Assembly: GCA_002428445.1 (NCBI GenBank)
Contig: DIWJ01000049.1
Location: 75,742-92,050, forward strand
Direction of reading: 5' to 3'
From: Syntrophaceae bacterium UBA6109
GTDB taxonomy: Bacteria; Desulfobacterota; Syntrophia; Syntrophales; UBA6109
Length of the DNA stretch: 16,309 bases
Numbering within the stretch: position 1 is the stretch's first letter; each line of letters begins with the position of its first letter. The position numbers and the translations under genes are program-made. Under the pieces are notes generated by a model. The model had not been told where the DNA came from. It saw only the letters and a program-made list of their open reading frames with translations, and made no database searches. This document shows positions 1 through 6,144 of this stretch, piece by piece.

Positions 1-284
1 GGGCCGACGACCCAGTTCTGGACGAGGGAGAGGCCAAGTACCCGGGTGTCCCGGAAGACCCGACCGAGCTCCTCGTAGCGGACCTTCGCGAGCGGCGGGT
101 ACATCATCAGGATCAGCCCCACGGCGATGGGGATGGACGTCGTTCCCACCTGCAGTTCCGTGATGAAATTCGAGAGCCCGGGCAGAAAATACCCGATCCC
201 GATCCCCAGCCCGATCGCCAGGAAGATCCAGAGCGTCAGATACCGATCCAGAAACGACAATCGTTTGGCCACGCCTTCCGCCAT
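1..284 (-). CDS. acr3: ACR3-family arsenite efflux transporter, N-terminal part (runs off left edge)
   Basis: Inner-membrane arsenite/H+ exporter of the ACR3 (bile acid/arsenite permease) superfamily; only the first 94 complete codons are present and there is no stop, because the gene continues beyond base 1. The N-terminus reads [16 protein letters not shown], then a first membrane segment around residues 16-37, then the family-typical stretches [20 protein letters not shown] (about residues 50-69) and [13 protein letters not shown] at the edge. The order [10 protein letters not shown], then MMYPPLAKV, then QNW is characteristic of bacterial ACR3 rather than of ArsB. The ATG at 284 follows GGGGAGGA at a good distance. 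It is the last visible gene of the ars operon, 80 bp after the HesB-like selenoprotein. The conserved transport Cys of ACR3 lies further in and cannot be checked here. Confidence 0.93.
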   Translation of the reverse strand, partial: MAEGVAKRLSFLDRYLTLWIFLAIGLGIGIGYFLPGLSNFITELQVGTTSIPIAVGLILMMYPPLAKVRYEELGRVFRDTRVLGLSLVQNWVVG

Positions 285-364
285 ATCGTCCTCCCCGTCT
301 TATAAGCTGCGGTTTTCTTCATTTCCTCTCTCACCGCCGCCCGTCTTCACGCCGACCGCGGCGC

Positions 365-667
365 TCACGAACAATCGCACCCGTCCCCCGTCGCCAAACT
401 GGAGGTGAAACGGAATCCCGACTGGCCTTTCGCACTGACGAAGTCCAGGCGAATCGGTTTGGCTTCTTTAAGAAGTTTTTTATCGATCACAAAGGTGATG
501 CCCTGATCGTCGAATGTCATGTCGCTCTTTTGAGGCTCGTCCAGAGCCATGCCCAACTTGGGTCCGCTTCAGCCAGCCTGTACCAGGATCCTGACGGCGG
601 CCGGTCCTTTCTGGTCTTTCAGGATTTTCTTGATCATATTGCCTGCCTTTTTCGTAACTTCAAACAT
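365..667 (-). CDS. HesB/IscA-like selenoprotein (Sec33 encoded by UGA at 571..569)
   Basis: Small A-type iron-sulfur carrier-like protein, 100 aa when the in-frame TGA at 571..569 is read as selenocysteine. The reading starts MFEVTKKAGNMIKKILKD, continues RILVQAG-U-SGPKLGMALDEP, and ends GDGCDCS. In IscA/HesB proteins the G-C-S-G cysteine is the first of three cluster ligands; here U33 sits exactly there and C97/C99 supply the C-terminal pair. Homology continues smoothly across the TGA, which argues against a normal stop, and the 3' half alone (from 556) lacks a good start. ATG 667 has a strong SD, GGAGGAG, seven bases upstream. A hairpin suited to SECIS lies just downstream of the UGA. I recognise the family as the HesB-like (seleno)protein group; its exact role is unknown. 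A likely function is Fe-S or metalloid binding, in the cytoplasm. It sits between the MoaD-like gene and acr3. Confidence 0.88.
534..548 (-). promoter_or_regulatory. Putative bacterial SECIS hairpin for the HesB-like selenoprotein
   Basis: On the minus strand the arms GGCTC and GAGCC form a 5-bp stem around the loop TGGAC. The loop begins 25 nt after the UGA at 571..569 and has G as its second base. Known bacterial SECIS elements have an apical loop about 16-37 nt after the UGA with a G in the first two loop positions, so this fits. The element is inside the coding region, as expected in bacteria. Confidence 0.6.
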
Positions 668-750
668 GACGATCTCCTCCGAATTTCGTGGTTTACCCTG
701 TTATTGCTCCAACAACCGATTTGCACACCGAATGGGATTCCTCTATTGAA

Positions 751-767
751 GCAGCCGAACCGGCTGC
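751..767 (-). promoter_or_regulatory. Intercistronic hairpin after the MoaD-like gene
   Basis: Perfect 7-bp stem GCAGCCG/CGGCTGC with loop GTT on the minus strand, starting 14 nt after the TGA at 784..782. It has no T-run, so it is not a normal intrinsic terminator. The loop starts 21 nt after that TGA and its first base is G, which also meets the bacterial SECIS spacing rule. It may instead simply stabilise or punctuate the mRNA. Confidence 0.45.
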
Positions 768-781
768 AGACCATCTCAGCA

Positions 782-1063
782 TCACGATCCCACCAGAGCC
801 AGTTCGATTTCTTCTCCTTCTTCGAGACGCAGATCGCCTCGGTCTTTACCCCAGATCGGGATTCCCTTCACAGTAACCAGCACATCAAGCTTGATCTTCC
901 CCTCTTCGCCAAGGTACGTTGCCTTCGCTTCCGGATCCAGTTTCCCTGCGAGACAGCGCGATAGTTCTCCAAGCGAATGCCCCGGAAAATCAACGGGAAT
1001 TGCCTGACAAGGTTCCAGACTTACAATCCCTGCCACTCCTTTGAGTTTGACGTTGACCTTCAT
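782..1063 (-). CDS. MoaD/ThiS-like ubiquitin-fold protein without C-terminal Gly-Gly
   Basis: A 93-residue beta-grasp protein. It starts MKVNVKLKG, has a middle helix region PGHSLGELSRCLAG, and ends with the MoaD-like strand-turn-strand pattern VLVTVKGIPIWGKDRGDLRL, then EEGEEIELALVGS. The RGDLRLEEGEEIEL part is the typical approach to the C-terminal Gly-Gly of sulfur carriers, but this protein stops at Gly-Ser, so thiocarboxylate formation by an E1-type enzyme is not expected for this form. No ThiF/MoeB partner is visible. ATG 1063 is preferred over the GTG at 1084 because AGAGG lies six bases before it. The stop context is TGA-TGC-TGA and a 7-bp hairpin follows 14 nt later, so an extended Sec-containing end is conceivable but unproven. 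It lies between the two selenoprotein genes, which suggests a shared sulfur or selenium task. Confidence 0.75.
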   Translation of the reverse strand: MKVNVKLKGVAGIVSLEPCQAIPVDFPGHSLGELSRCLAGKLDPEAKATYLGEEGKIKLDVLVTVKGIPIWGKDRGDLRLEEGEEIELALVGS

Positions 1064-1146
1064 ACATGCCTCTGATTGGGACACCGATAAACATTGAATC
1101 CCATCATGACTGCGCCACGGTCGTATGCAGTTGCGACAGCGACAGA

Positions 1147-1165
1147 GGTCCCCCGCCGGGAGACC
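1147..1165 (-). promoter_or_regulatory. Strong hairpin after the terminal TGA of the glutaredoxin-like gene; SECIS-like
   Basis: On the minus strand GGTCTCCC and GGGGGACC pair over 8 positions (one T-G wobble) around the loop GGC; an outer A-T pair can extend it to 9. The loop starts 19 nt after the TGA at 1179..1177, with G in the first two loop bases. There is no following T-run. It fits either a SECIS that would recode the second UGA, or an intercistronic mRNA hairpin. Confidence 0.5.
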
Positions 1166-1176
1166 TATTTCACATG

Positions 1177-1425
1177 TCAGGTCCCCCCGGAAAGAGGGAT
1201 ACCGCCGCGCAGGGAGACTTCCCCCGCGAAACCAACCGCCACCTTGCCGCCGTCGACGATCACGGGCACCTGCCGCTTGCCGCCGGAACAGGCCAGCATC
1301 TCCTTGAGCCTCTCCGGTTCGGCATCGACGTTGTAATACACGGCCCTTTCTCCGTAGGCTGCACGAGCCTGGTTGCAGAACGGTCAGGTATCGGTACCGT
1401 AAATGATGATCTTATCCGCACTCAT
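1177..1425 (-). CDS. Glutaredoxin-like selenoprotein, U-P-F-C active site (Sec14)
   Basis: Small thioredoxin-fold protein of 82 aa when TGA 1386..1384 is read as selenocysteine. It starts MSADKIIIYGTDT-U14-PFC17, an active site that replaces the first Cys of the C-P-x-C glutaredoxin motif by Sec. The cis-proline motif QVPVIV (P54) and VGFAG (residues 64-68) complete the glutaredoxin pattern. Without readthrough only a 13-residue peptide would be made, and all glutaredoxin features lie after the UGA. ATG 1425 follows GGGAGGA at good spacing, 27 bp after the stop of the CxxC thioredoxin-fold gene. The expected role is cytoplasmic thiol-disulfide or selenenylsulfide exchange, perhaps as reductant for ArsC or for the neighbouring proteins; the partner is inferred. 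The final codons are GGT-TGA-CAT-GTG-AAA-TAG, so a tail GGT-U-HVK ending at 1165 is possible. Confidence 0.86.
1356..1370 (-). promoter_or_regulatory. Putative bacterial SECIS hairpin for Sec14 of the glutaredoxin-like protein
   Basis: On the minus strand AGGCT and AGCCT form a 5-bp stem around the loop CGTGC. The loop begins 18 nt after the UGA at 1386..1384 and has G as its second base. Spacing and loop agree with the general bacterial SECIS rule. Confidence 0.6.
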
Positions 1426-1452
1426 TTCTATCCTCCCGCTGTACTTGGGTTT

Positions 1453-1686
1453 CTACTTGCCGAGCCAGGACAGAATCTCTTCCTTCTTCGGAATCTTGCC
1501 CACGGATTTAACCTTGCCGTCGATGACGACCGCCGGCGTTCCGAAGACGCCGTACGAGGCGATCTTCATGAAGTCGCTCACCTTTTCGATGTTGGCCTCG
1601 ACGCCCGCTTCGGCAACGGCCTCGCGGACAAGCTTTTCCACCTTTTCACAGTTGACGCAGCCTGGCCCCAATATCTTGATGTCCAT
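1453..1686 (-). CDS. Thioredoxin-fold small redox-active disulfide protein (CVNC)
   Basis: A 77-aa protein starting MDIKILGPGCVNCEKVEKLV, with redox pair C10-x-x-C13 at the start of the first helix, a helix rich in E and V, and the cis-proline segment FGTPAVVIDGKV. This is the glutaredoxin-sized redox-active disulfide family that is commonly found beside DUF318/ArsP-type permeases. ATG 1686 is chosen over the in-frame ATG at 1710 because GGAAGG lies seven bases before it and the family starts at this position; the 1710 start has no SD. It probably passes electrons by thiol-disulfide exchange or binds a metal(loid) through its CxxC. It lies 27 bp upstream of the Sec-containing glutaredoxin-like gene, so the operon carries two small thioredoxin-fold proteins in a row. 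Confidence 0.88.
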   Translation of the reverse strand: MDIKILGPGCVNCEKVEKLVREAVAEAGVEANIEKVSDFMKIASYGVFGTPAVVIDGKVKSVGKIPKKEEILSWLGK

Positions 1687-1777
1687 AAATCTGCCTTCCT
1701 TTCCATCCATAAGTTAAGCAATCATTTTCAAATTCCCGTCCTGCTGAAGAAAACCAAAGGAGACTTGCCGGATGGGT

Positions 1778-3169
1778 CTACCATCGGTACGACAACATCG
1801 TCGTCATCGATACAAACTCCATTCCTGTCGTGCTGTTCATCATGTCCGGGGACATGTTGTGACTGGCCCCAACTTCTTCATTCTTGTTCAGTCCGTAGAT
1901 CAGCGCCATGTTGAACTCGAAGTGTTGGCTGATCTGATACCCCATGCCTCCGGTGATATGATGTTCCACAAAAGGGTTCATGATGGCAAGCACTCCTTGC
2001 GGTGAAGAAACAGGGTTCTTTCCGTAGACGTAACCCGTTCGAAGCCGGAGTTTGTCCGATGCCGGATACTCCAAGCCGAATTTAAAGACCCACTGATCCT
2101 TCCAGTTAAGATCCATCTTGAACGCGCGGTCAGGCTGCGGTACTCCGTCCATCGTCACGTTTTTCAACCTCATCGGTATGCTGTCGAAATAATGAGACCA
2201 GTCAAACCACTCCACATCAAACGCCAGCACCAGCCTGTTCAGGGAACCCGTTTTCCAGAACATCCCCGCCTTGACCGTCTGAGGCCAGCCCATATCCATT
2301 TCGAGATCGCCCTTCATGACGCTCTGGGCGGATATCGTCCCTCCCATCTGGGCCACGGGGGCGACCATCGCAGCATCACCTTTGAGATTCATATCGACGG
2401 GCGTTGAGTACGCAATACCAAAACCGAATTCCTCGGAGAATTTATAGAGGATACCCACTTTGGCTCCAAGGCTGAAGGCAGACCCGTCCATATCGGCTGC
2501 AAACAATGAGTCGGGAGTGCCGTTTCCGTTCTGGTCCATGAAAAAGGGCATCTTCATCTTCATGATGGAGTATCCGACCTGTGGAGATAAGGCGATTGCC
2601 AGCTTGTCTGTCACATTGTAAGAGACCGTCGGAGTGAGCTTCATGTAGCCAAGGTTGGAGAAATATTCGACGTTTGAGAAAGACGGCGTTCCAGCGGGCA
2701 GCATCTCAAGAAAACGGTTGTCAACCGTCAACATCCCGTAATCCGTCCCTGTTCCGCCTTCGTTGAACATTCCGAGCCCGAAGGACCATCTGCTCCCTTT
2801 TTCGTGATGGACGAAACCCGCCCCAGGAATCAGGTAGACTGGGGCGTTGCCATGGGTCTTGTTGAGCCTGGCCGCACCGGTGGAATCCTTGTTCTCGAAA
2901 GAGAAGAACGGAAACATCATTTCAAGATTCGCGTCCACCCTTCCGCCGTCGATACCTGAAATGGCTGCGGGATTGACATTCATGGCAGTGCTGTCATCCC
3001 CCACCGCAACCGCCGTGCCGCCCATTCCTGCACTCTTGGCGCCGTACGAGATATTCTCCATGCCGGTGTTTGCCTGCGCAACACCCGGCCCCAGGACCGT
3101 CAGAAGGCAAACACCAAGAAAAATCAAAAGGCTCAGCCTCTTCGTCAGGACTCCATTGGAATAACGCAT
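1778..3169 (-). CDS. FadL/OmpP1/TodX-family outer-membrane transport protein
   Basis: Outer-membrane beta-barrel of 463 aa. It has a clear signal peptide: MRYSNGVLTKR, then a hydrophobic core, then GPGVAQA before Asn. The mature start contains AGMGGTAVAVGDDSTAMNVN followed by PAAIS, the FadL-family N-terminal signature (plug region). Alternating amphipathic strands follow, and the chain ends in MLSYRW, an aromatic barrel terminus. FadL proteins pass hydrophobic molecules across the outer membrane; the substrate here is unknown. The start is uncertain: ATG 3196 overlaps the arsC stop (TGATG, translational coupling) and adds nine residues, while ATG 3169 gives the better signal peptide and has AGAGG about 11 bases upstream. 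Its place inside an ars operon, directly after arsC, is unusual. Confidence 0.9.
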   Translation of the reverse strand: MRYSNGVLTKRLSLLIFLGVCLLTVLGPGVAQANTGMENISYGAKSAGMGGTAVAVGDDSTAMNVNPAAISGIDGGRVDANLEMMFPFFSFENKDSTGAARLNKTHGNAPVYLIPGAGFVHHEKGSRWSFGLGMFNEGGTGTDYGMLTVDNRFLEMLPAGTPSFSNVEYFSNLGYMKLTPTVSYNVTDKLAIALSPQVGYSIMKMKMPFFMDQNGNGTPDSLFAADMDGSAFSLGAKVGILYKFSEEFGFGIAYSTPVDMNLKGDAAMVAPVAQMGGTISAQSVMKGDLEMDMGWPQTVKAGMFWKTGSLNRLVLAFDVEWFDWSHYFDSIPMRLKNVTMDGVPQPDRAFKMDLNWKDQWVFKFGLEYPASDKLRLRTGYVYGKNPVSSPQGVLAIMNPFVEHHITGGMGYQISQHFEFNMALIYGLNKNEEVGASHNMSPDMMNSTTGMEFVSMTTMLSYRW

Positions 3170-3195
3170 TTTCAGCGCTTCCTCTCTTGAACTCA

Positions 3196-3624
3196 TCAGT
3201 ACGTCTTCAGTATCCAATCCCTGATCTCGTCCCGGACCCGCCGAAAAACGGCGAGAATTTCGTCCTCGCTGCCCTTCGCTGCGGCGGGATCAGCAAAACC
3301 CTGGTGCCGTTTCTCCCCGCCCCCTGGAACGACCGGACAGCTTTCCTGGGCATGATCGCAAACGGTCACCACTTCGTCAAATCCGATGCCCACGACGGCG
3401 TCGAGCCCCTTGGCGCGATGGGAGCGGATATCGACGCCGATCTCCGCCATCGCCGCAATTGCCGCCGGATGGACGCAAGCCGGATCGGTGCCGGCGCTGT
3501 ACACCTCGTACCGATCCCCGCGAAGAGCACGAAGCAGCCCCTCGGCCATCTGCGAGCGGGAAGAATTGTGCGTGCATACGAAAAGAACCTTCTTTTTTTC
3601 CTGCCCGGCAGATTTCTTTTTCAC
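3196..3624 (-). CDS. arsC: Arsenate reductase, thioredoxin-coupled (LMW-PTPase fold)
   Basis: Cytoplasmic arsenate reductase of 142 aa. The P-loop is C17-THNSS-R23-S, at the N-terminus after KKKVLFV. The other two catalytic cysteines are C89 (VVTVCDHA) and C96 (ESCPVV). The spacing of 72 and 7 residues equals that of the thioredoxin-dependent S. aureus-type enzyme (Cys10, Cys82, Cys89). The ADP motif near residue 112 supplies the general acid. I chose GTG 3624 because GGGGAGGAG lies just before it and because longer starts (ATG 3651, 3711) add a basic tail not seen in the family. It lies 133 bp after the CGGC gene, and its stop overlaps a possible start of the outer-membrane protein gene. The small thioredoxin-fold proteins downstream are candidate reductants (inference). 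Confidence 0.95.
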   Translation of the reverse strand: MKKKSAGQEKKKVLFVCTHNSSRSQMAEGLLRALRGDRYEVYSAGTDPACVHPAAIAAMAEIGVDIRSHRAKGLDAVVGIGFDEVVTVCDHAQESCPVVPGGGEKRHQGFADPAAAKGSEDEILAVFRRVRDEIRDWILKTY

Positions 3625-3757
3625 GCTTCTCCTCCCCGGTCGAACATTCATCCGTCCTTGACGCCACTCGGGATCACTTTTCCGCACGGCAGGTACACGG
3701 GCACGCTTCATGCCGTTTTCTTTTTCCCTTGATCACCGGATGCGTTCGTTGCCGATG

Positions 3758-4210
3758 TCAGTTATACGCCAGGCGCGTCTTTTCATCTGCCAGCGTCGGT
3801 TTTATGCGTTCCTGCCATTCTTTGGAATTCCATGTTCCCAGCTTGGTATGCCTGTCATAGAAATTCTGAGGAAGCGGGTGCGTACCGATAACCACTTTCA
3901 TGCCGAATACCTTCTCGATCAAGTCACGCAAAAAATCTATGTGTGGGCAAGGCGGGTATCCGCACACAAGTGCGGTGGCAAGAAAGACGACCTCAACGCC
4001 TTCCTTTTGCATTCCTTCAAGTACTTTATTGGGAAGACCTCCTCCGGGGCAACCGGTACAGTGGGTATAAGATACTACTTCAAGTTCTCCATCCTTATAA
4101 GCACTGAATCCTCCCTCTCTTCTATTCATGGATCGAAAGCACTTGATTCCATTGCAGTTGACGCAATGTCCCTCGCAGGTGATGATGCCGATCTTCGTTT
4201 TTTCTGCCAT
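3758..4210 (-). CDS. CGGC-domain putative metal-binding protein
   Basis: A 150-aa cytoplasmic protein. It begins MAEKTKIGIITCEGHCVNCN with C12, C16, C19 and C24, then has a GGFSAY segment, then HCTGCPGGGLP with C51 and C54 and, further on, C83 (LVCGYP) and C88 (PPCPH). The layout matches the CGGC domain family (predicted metal binding; the name-giving motif reads CTGC here). The function of the family is not established; eight cysteines in 90 residues point to metal or metalloid binding or an Fe-S cluster. ATG 4210 is chosen over TTG 4216; AAGGAG lies about ten bases before the ATG. It sits between the permease and arsC, so an arsenic-binding role is possible but inferred. Confidence 0.82.
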   Translation of the reverse strand: MAEKTKIGIITCEGHCVNCNGIKCFRSMNRREGGFSAYKDGELEVVSYTHCTGCPGGGLPNKVLEGMQKEGVEVVFLATALVCGYPPCPHIDFLRDLIEKVFGMKVVIGTHPLPQNFYDRHTKLGTWNSKEWQERIKPTLADEKTRLAYN

Positions 4211-4387
4211 GACCAAAGGACTCCTTATTTTCTTTTTCCTTATTTATGTGTCCTCTCTTCTCAGGACTCTCAGGAAATATCGAAGGCCGAGCGCAACCAT
4301 TCTGATGATCGTCCGGGACCGATTCTCCCCCTCCTGCGGCCTCATCTCGCGCCAGGGCTCATGATGCAATGGCATCAGCCGATGATC

Positions 4388-5560
4388 CTACGCGACCAGC
4401 CATCCGTAGATCATTCCCGACGTAGTGGAAAGCACTACGACAATAGCGCAATAGGTCAGCGTCTTCTTGATCCCCATGATCCCCGCCAGCGTCATCATGC
4501 TCGGCAGCGACAGCGCAGGCCCCCCCAGAAGGAGCGCCAGCGCAGGCCCCTGTCCCATACCCGATCCGATCAGCCCTTGGAGAATCGGCACTTCCGTGAG
4601 GGTAGCGAAATACATGAGCGCTCCGGCGACCGACGCGAAGAGGTTCGCCGAGAGGGAATTTCCTCCGACGAGCCCCGCAATGACTGACTCGGGAATCAGC
4701 GCCGGATACCCGGGACGCCCCAGGAGAAATCCCGCCACGAGGACGCCGGCGAGCAGGAGCGGGAAGATCTGCTTCATGAAACCCCACGTCGCCTGCACCC
4801 AGCAGGTCAGTTCATCCTTTACGAACCAGGTCTTCAGCATGATCGCCAGAACGATCAGAAGCGCCCCGGTGACATACCACTTGGCTGCGAAGATGGCTTT
4901 CCAGATATCCCCGTCGTCCGCCGACGGCTTCGCAAATGCGGCAAAGACAAGGATGAGCACCATCGTCAGCATATAGACGGCATCCTGCCACAGCTTGCGC
5001 TCCTTCGCGCCCTCGTCCGGAAGGTAGATCTGTCCTGCAGTCCTGTTTGCGTCGTCCTTGCGGAAAATGAATGCCATAAGGAGGCCGGCGATAACGGAAA
5101 AGAAGACCGCTCCGACCGCCCGGGCAAGACCGAGTTCCCAGCCCAGCACCTTTGCCGTCAGGATGATGGCGAGGACGTTGATCGCGGGACCCGAATAGAG
5201 GAAGGCCGTTGCGGGGCCGATCCCCGCCCCCCGCGTGTAGATCCCGGCGAAGAGCGGCAGCACGGTGCAGGAGCAGACGGCCAGCACCGTACCGGAGACC
5301 GAGGCGACCGAATAGGACAGGATCTTGTTCGCCTCGGCGCCGAAATATTTCAGGACGGAGGCCTGCGAAACGAAGACGGCGATCGCTCCGGCGATGAAAA
5401 AGGCCGGGATCAGGCAGGTCAGGACATGCTGCCGGGCGTACTCCTGCAGCATCATGAAGGCCTCGAGGCCCGACCGGCGTATCACTTCATGGCCCCAGGG
5501 AATATAATACGCGGCAAGAAACCCGGCCGCGATGAGCAAGAACTTTGTCTTTTCCTTCAT
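4388..5560 (-). CDS. ArsP-type (DUF318) permease
   Basis: Polytopic inner-membrane protein of 390 aa with about 8-10 hydrophobic segments. The family signature VCSCTVLPLFAGIYTRGAG (C96 and C98) is followed by PATAFLYSGPAINVLAI. The second half repeats the theme with an LLLAG segment, VGGNSLSANLFA, and FATLTEVPILQGL then GPALALLLGGPALSLPSM. This is the permease family PF03773, which includes ArsP, an exporter of trivalent organoarsenicals. Substrate use cannot be read from the sequence, so arsenic export is inferred from the operon. A cytoplasmic loop around residues 165-190 is charged. ATG 5560 has a weak SD (AAAGGA, about 11 bases away). A 6-bp hairpin (TGATGC/GCATCA, 4362-4377) follows the stop but lacks a T-run. 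Confidence 0.9.
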   Translation of the reverse strand: MKEKTKFLLIAAGFLAAYYIPWGHEVIRRSGLEAFMMLQEYARQHVLTCLIPAFFIAGAIAVFVSQASVLKYFGAEANKILSYSVASVSGTVLAVCSCTVLPLFAGIYTRGAGIGPATAFLYSGPAINVLAIILTAKVLGWELGLARAVGAVFFSVIAGLLMAFIFRKDDANRTAGQIYLPDEGAKERKLWQDAVYMLTMVLILVFAAFAKPSADDGDIWKAIFAAKWYVTGALLIVLAIMLKTWFVKDELTCWVQATWGFMKQIFPLLLAGVLVAGFLLGRPGYPALIPESVIAGLVGGNSLSANLFASVAGALMYFATLTEVPILQGLIGSGMGQGPALALLLGGPALSLPSMMTLAGIMGIKKTLTYCAIVVVLSTTSGMIYGWLVA

Positions 5561-5717
5561 GATACTGGTTTTCCTTTCTGTGATGTATTGAGCGAAAATT
5601 CTTCCGCTTTCTCAACAATCCGAGTGTCCCTGCATACGGCCATGGCGACGGCCATTCTTCGGTGATTCCGCCGGCGGCCGGTGACCCATCCTCGCGACCG
5701 TCATGGCCGGTGGAGAA

Positions 5718-6068
5718 TCACTTTCGGGAACGGCAGAGATCGATCCGGCTGAGGCCGTCACTTCTGTCGCACAAATCCCGGACCTCCGGCTCGTCATTGA
5801 GCCAGTGCCGCAGGTTTCCCAGGAGGTTTGCAGCATAGGGGCTGCTTTCGCCATCGCTCAGGGAGTAGTTCACCCAGAGGCCTTCTTTGACCCCTTCCAC
5901 AAGCCCCGCGGCTTCCAGAGCCTTCAAGTGCTTGGACACCGTGGGTTGGGCGATCCCGAGGGCGGCCTGGATCTCGCAGACGCACATGTCGCGCCGCTGC
6001 AGCAGCTTCAAGAGCTTCACGCGGTTGGGATCGGACAGCGCCTTCATTACGCCGATGAATTTTTTCAT
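5718..6068 (-). CDS. arsR: ArsR/SmtB-family arsenic-responsive repressor
   Basis: Winged-helix repressor of 116 aa. MKKFIGVMKALSDPNRVKLL opens the domain. C29-V-C31 in MCVCEIQAALGI corresponds to the ELCVCDL As(III)-binding site of ArsR, and QPTVSKHLKALEAAGLV is the recognition helix and start of the wing. A C-terminal tail of about 25 residues carries two more Cys. ATG 6068 is fixed by the promoter: the in-frame ATG at 6110 lies upstream of the -10 box and could not be transcribed from it. GGGGGA precedes ATG 6068. It is the first gene of the ars operon and very probably autoregulated through the inverted repeat at 6081-6102; arsenite would release it. Confidence 0.95.
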   Translation of the reverse strand: MKKFIGVMKALSDPNRVKLLKLLQRRDMCVCEIQAALGIAQPTVSKHLKALEAAGLVEGVKEGLWVNYSLSDGESSPYAANLLGNLRHWLNDEPEVRDLCDRSDGLSRIDLCRSRK

Positions 6069-6080
6069 CGCATCCCCCAA

Positions 6081-6102
6081 TATATTCTGTAACGGGAATA
6101 TA
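6081..6102 (-). promoter_or_regulatory. Probable ArsR operator overlapping the -10 box
   Basis: Perfect inverted repeat TATATTC-N8-GAATATA. One arm contains the -10 hexamer and the other covers the likely transcription start. The position is ideal for repression by ArsR binding. Confidence 0.75.
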
Positions 6103-6125
6103 GTTCCCATCGGATCGACTGTCAA
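6097..6125 (-). promoter_or_regulatory. arsR (ars operon) sigma70-type promoter
   Basis: On the minus strand TTGACA (6125..6120), a 17-bp spacer, then TATATT (6102..6097). This is a near-consensus promoter. The expected transcript start is near 6090, giving a leader of about 20 nt before the arsR ATG at 6068. Confidence 0.85.
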
Positions 6126-6144
6126 GAAGAAAAACGTTTTCTTC
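6126..6144. promoter_or_regulatory. A/T-rich dyad just upstream of the arsR -35 box
   Basis: GAAGAAAA and TTTTCTTC are perfect inverted copies around the spacer ACG, directly abutting TTGACA. It could be a site for a second regulator or an UP-like element. There is no direct evidence for either. Confidence 0.3.

Noticed and set aside
1066..1914. 282-codon open frame on the plus strand
   Set aside because: It covers four minus-strand genes with good starts and recognisable motifs; its product has no recognisable feature. It appears because the Sec-glutaredoxin gene is split by the TGA.
3710..4687. 325-codon open frame on the plus strand
   Set aside because: Antisense to the CGGC gene and the end of the permease gene; product is low-complexity and Arg/His-rich towards the end.
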